Source: Betaproteobacteria bacterium
GTDB taxonomy: Bacteria > Pseudomonadota > Gammaproteobacteria > Burkholderiales > Casimicrobiaceae
NCBI GenBank assembly: GCA_016704895.1
Contig: JADIZG010000012.1
Location: forward strand, 1 to 64,000
DNA length: 64,000 nt
Direction: 5' to 3'
In this document: positions 62,625 to 64,000 of the stretch, in pieces
Layout: the number at the start of each line of letters is the position of its first letter
Position numbering within the stretch: position 1 is the stretch's first letter
Made by a program: the position numbers and the translations under genes
Notes under the pieces: model-generated
Seen by the model: only the letters and a program-made list of their open reading frames with translations
The model's database searches: none
Told to the model about the DNA's origin: nothing

Positions 62625-63632
62625 TTCCTTCCGCTCCCGAAGCGTTCGCGCAGCCCGTCGAGCGCGCCCAGGAGGCCGCCGCGCCCGTACAGCACGACGA
62701 CGACGAGCAGCAGCCCCAGCCAGAACTGCCAGTAGATCGGATTCAGGTCCGAGAGCCAGTGGTGCGCGATCATGAACACCGCAGTGCCCACGAGCCCGCC
62801 GTAGAGCCGGCCCGCGCCGCCCAGCACCAGCATGATCATCAGGTCGGCGGAGCGCGGGAAACCGAAGACGTCGAGGCCGACGAACTGCGTCGTCTGCGCG
62901 AGCAGGCCGCCCGCGACGCCCGCCATCGCGGCGCTCACCGTGTAGATGGCGACCAGGCGCGTGGCGACGGGCGCGCCGATCGCAGGCATCCGCTTCACGT
63001 TCTCGCGGATGCCGCGCAGGCCCAGGCCGAACGGCGAGCTCACGATCCGGCGCGCGACGGCGAACAGCACGAACAGCACGACGAGGCTGTAGACGTAGGC
63101 GGTGCTGCCGGCGAGGTCGAACGAGAACGTCCCGAGGATCTTCCACATCGTGACGCCGGAGAGTCCGTCGGCGCCGCCGGTGAGCGACGAGAGCTGGTTC
63201 GCGGCTTCGTACAGCATGAGGCCGATGCCGAGCGTCACCATCAGGCGCGCGAGGTCCGATCCGCGCGACGAGGAAGCTCGTGGCGTAGCCGAGGATCGCA
63301 CCCGCGACGCCGGCGGCGAGGAGCCCGGAGAAGGGCTCGCCCCATCCGCGCACGGCGAGGATCCCCGCCACGTACGCGCCCATGCCGAAGTACGCGGCGT
63401 GGCCGAGCGACACGATGCCCGCATAGCCGAGGATCAGGTCGAGCGAGACCGCGAACAGCCCGGTGATCAGGATGAGGTTCCCGATCACCCGGTGCTGCGG
63501 GAACACGAAGAACGCCGCGACCGCGACCAGCCAGAACGCGATCTCGAGCCTGCGCCAGCGGTCGGTCGGCAAGCCGTGCGCGGGCGCGGCGGTCGGCGCA
63601 GGCACGGCCGCGCGAGTGGCCGGCGGGCTCAT
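62621..63632 (-). CDS. livM: Branched-chain amino acid ABC transporter permease LivM (one frameshift)
   Basis: Inner-membrane permease with about ten helices. It starts MSPPATRAAVPAPTAAPAHG and has LGYAGIVSLGHAAYFGMGAY, the family signature, around residues 75-95. Near 63262 two bases are missing in a CG run (GTCGCGCGGATC where GTCGCGCGCGGATC is expected). The reading then continues in the other frame with DLARLMVTLGIGLMLYEAAN, GLRGIRENVKRMPAIGAPVA and FVGLDVFGFPRSADLMIMLV. Repaired length is 337 residues. It precedes livG with an ATGA overlap and follows livH across a REP cluster. Confidence 0.85.
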
Positions 63633-63643
63633 GCGACGAAACC

Positions 63644-63744
63644 GTCGGGCTGAAGCCCGACCCACGGGTCGACGTTCGCCCCCGTCGTGGGTCGGCCTTC
63701 AGCCCGACATGGCGCAGCCCCTGTGGGTCGGCCTTCAGGCCGAC
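63644..63744. repeat. REP cluster between livH and livM
   Basis: Three units: GTCGGGCTGAAGCCCGAC (63644-63661), GTCGGCCTTCAGCCCGAC (63691-63708) and GTCGGCCTTCAGGCCGAC (63727-63744), each with GTGGG or CCCAC beside it. The first two face each other, as in the pair at 16305-16380. They fill the whole gap between livH and livM inside an operon, so the hairpins would sit in the mRNA between two cistrons. Confidence 0.85.
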
Positions 63745-63756
63745 GACTTTTCCGGC

Positions 63757-64000
63757 TCATGCGCGCCTCCCGTACAGCCCCACCGGAAACAGGATCATCA
63801 GCACGACCATCAGGAAGTAGATGATGAACGAGCCGACCTGCGGCACGTAGTACTTGCCGGCCACGTCGCTGATCCCGAGGATCATCGCCGCGAGGAGGCC
63901 GCCCTTGATCGTGCCCGCGCCACCGATCGCGACGACGAGCAGGAAGTACACCATGTACTTGAACGGGAACGTCGGGTCGAGGCCCAGCACGTCGATGCCG
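63757..64000 (-). CDS. livH: Branched-chain amino acid ABC transporter permease LivH, C-terminal part
   Basis: The last about 80 residues of a LivH-type permease: GIDVLGLDPTFPFKYMVYFL, then AIGGAGTIKGGLLAAMILG, which is the typical cytoplasmic loop, then two hydrophobic helices to FPVGLYGRR. The frame is open to the window edge, so the N-terminal two-thirds and any substrate-binding protein gene lie outside. Confidence 0.88.
   Translation of the reverse strand, partial: GIDVLGLDPTFPFKYMVYFLLVVAIGGAGTIKGGLLAAMILGISDVAGKYYVPQVGSFIIYFLMVVLMILFPVGLYGRRA

Overview
The window is very GC-rich (roughly 70% by eye), with dense, short-spaced genes. Gene content and order point to a betaproteobacterium, probably Burkholderiales-related and possibly uncultured: hldD-comEA-like-cysM, an alr/lplT divergent pair, tsaB-rimI-uracil glycosylase, rnfB next to nth, trxA-rho with rpmE nearby, and obgE-proB-rppH. 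This placement is inferred from synteny and protein motifs only.

Layout. 0-5 kb: end of an acyl-CoA synthetase, a truncated haemoglobin, and a YbbAP-like ABC exporter divergent from a TesA-like esterase. 5-10.3 kb: mnmH behind a tandem repeat, a PhzF protein, and an intact DUF1800/DUF1501 export pair. 10.3-23.3 kb: housekeeping genes (PolB-like exonuclease, cysM, comEA-like, hldD, alr, lplT, two TPM proteins, LemA, uracil-DNA glycosylase, rimI, tsaB, rlmD, a YccA-like protein). This part is free of frameshifts but holds a stop-codon-spanning inverted repeat and a 181-bp MITE-like element.

23.5-33 kb: an accessory block starting at tRNA-Ser(TGA). It holds an IS481-type remnant, a GT25 glycosyltransferase, a second heavily frameshifted DUF1800/DUF1501 pair whose DUF1800 protein carries a DUF5648-like front domain, a PP-loop (asparagine-synthase-like) protein and a GspE/PilB-like ATPase. 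33-44 kb: a lipoprotein, pncB, an MFS transporter, a histidine phosphatase, corA, a CDF exporter, an acyltransferase, rnfB, a TPR protein, nth, DUF1841, two c-type cytochromes and fdxA. 44-54 kb: trxA, rho, a glycosyltransferase fused to an HD-like DUF6817 domain and lying between rho and rpmE, a PMT-type glycosyltransferase, obgE, proB, a Yip1-like protein and rppH. 54-64 kb: a second PMT-type glycosyltransferase, napF, a likely catabolic set (FAH-family enzyme, MetE-like enzyme, 6PGD-like dehydrogenase), a hemerythrin protein, and most of a branched-chain amino acid type ABC transporter (livF, livG, livM, livH fragment).

From about 24 kb on, at least ten loci carry frameshifts, including conserved genes (nth, pncB, obgE, livM, a cytochrome c, gspE-like). 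Where I could place them they lie in G runs or CG dinucleotide runs, which suggests sequence or assembly error rather than decay for the core genes. The DUF1800/DUF1501 second copy has about ten frame changes in 3.5 kb and could be a true pseudogene. The best leads are small: a REP family at three loci, a REP-like unit translated inside the TesA-like protein, the CTAG-flanked MITE at the tsaB start codon, rho-tail duplications beside the glycosyltransferase that separates rho from rpmE, and the GT2-DUF6817 fusion. I saw no CRISPR array, prophage or recognisable defence system.
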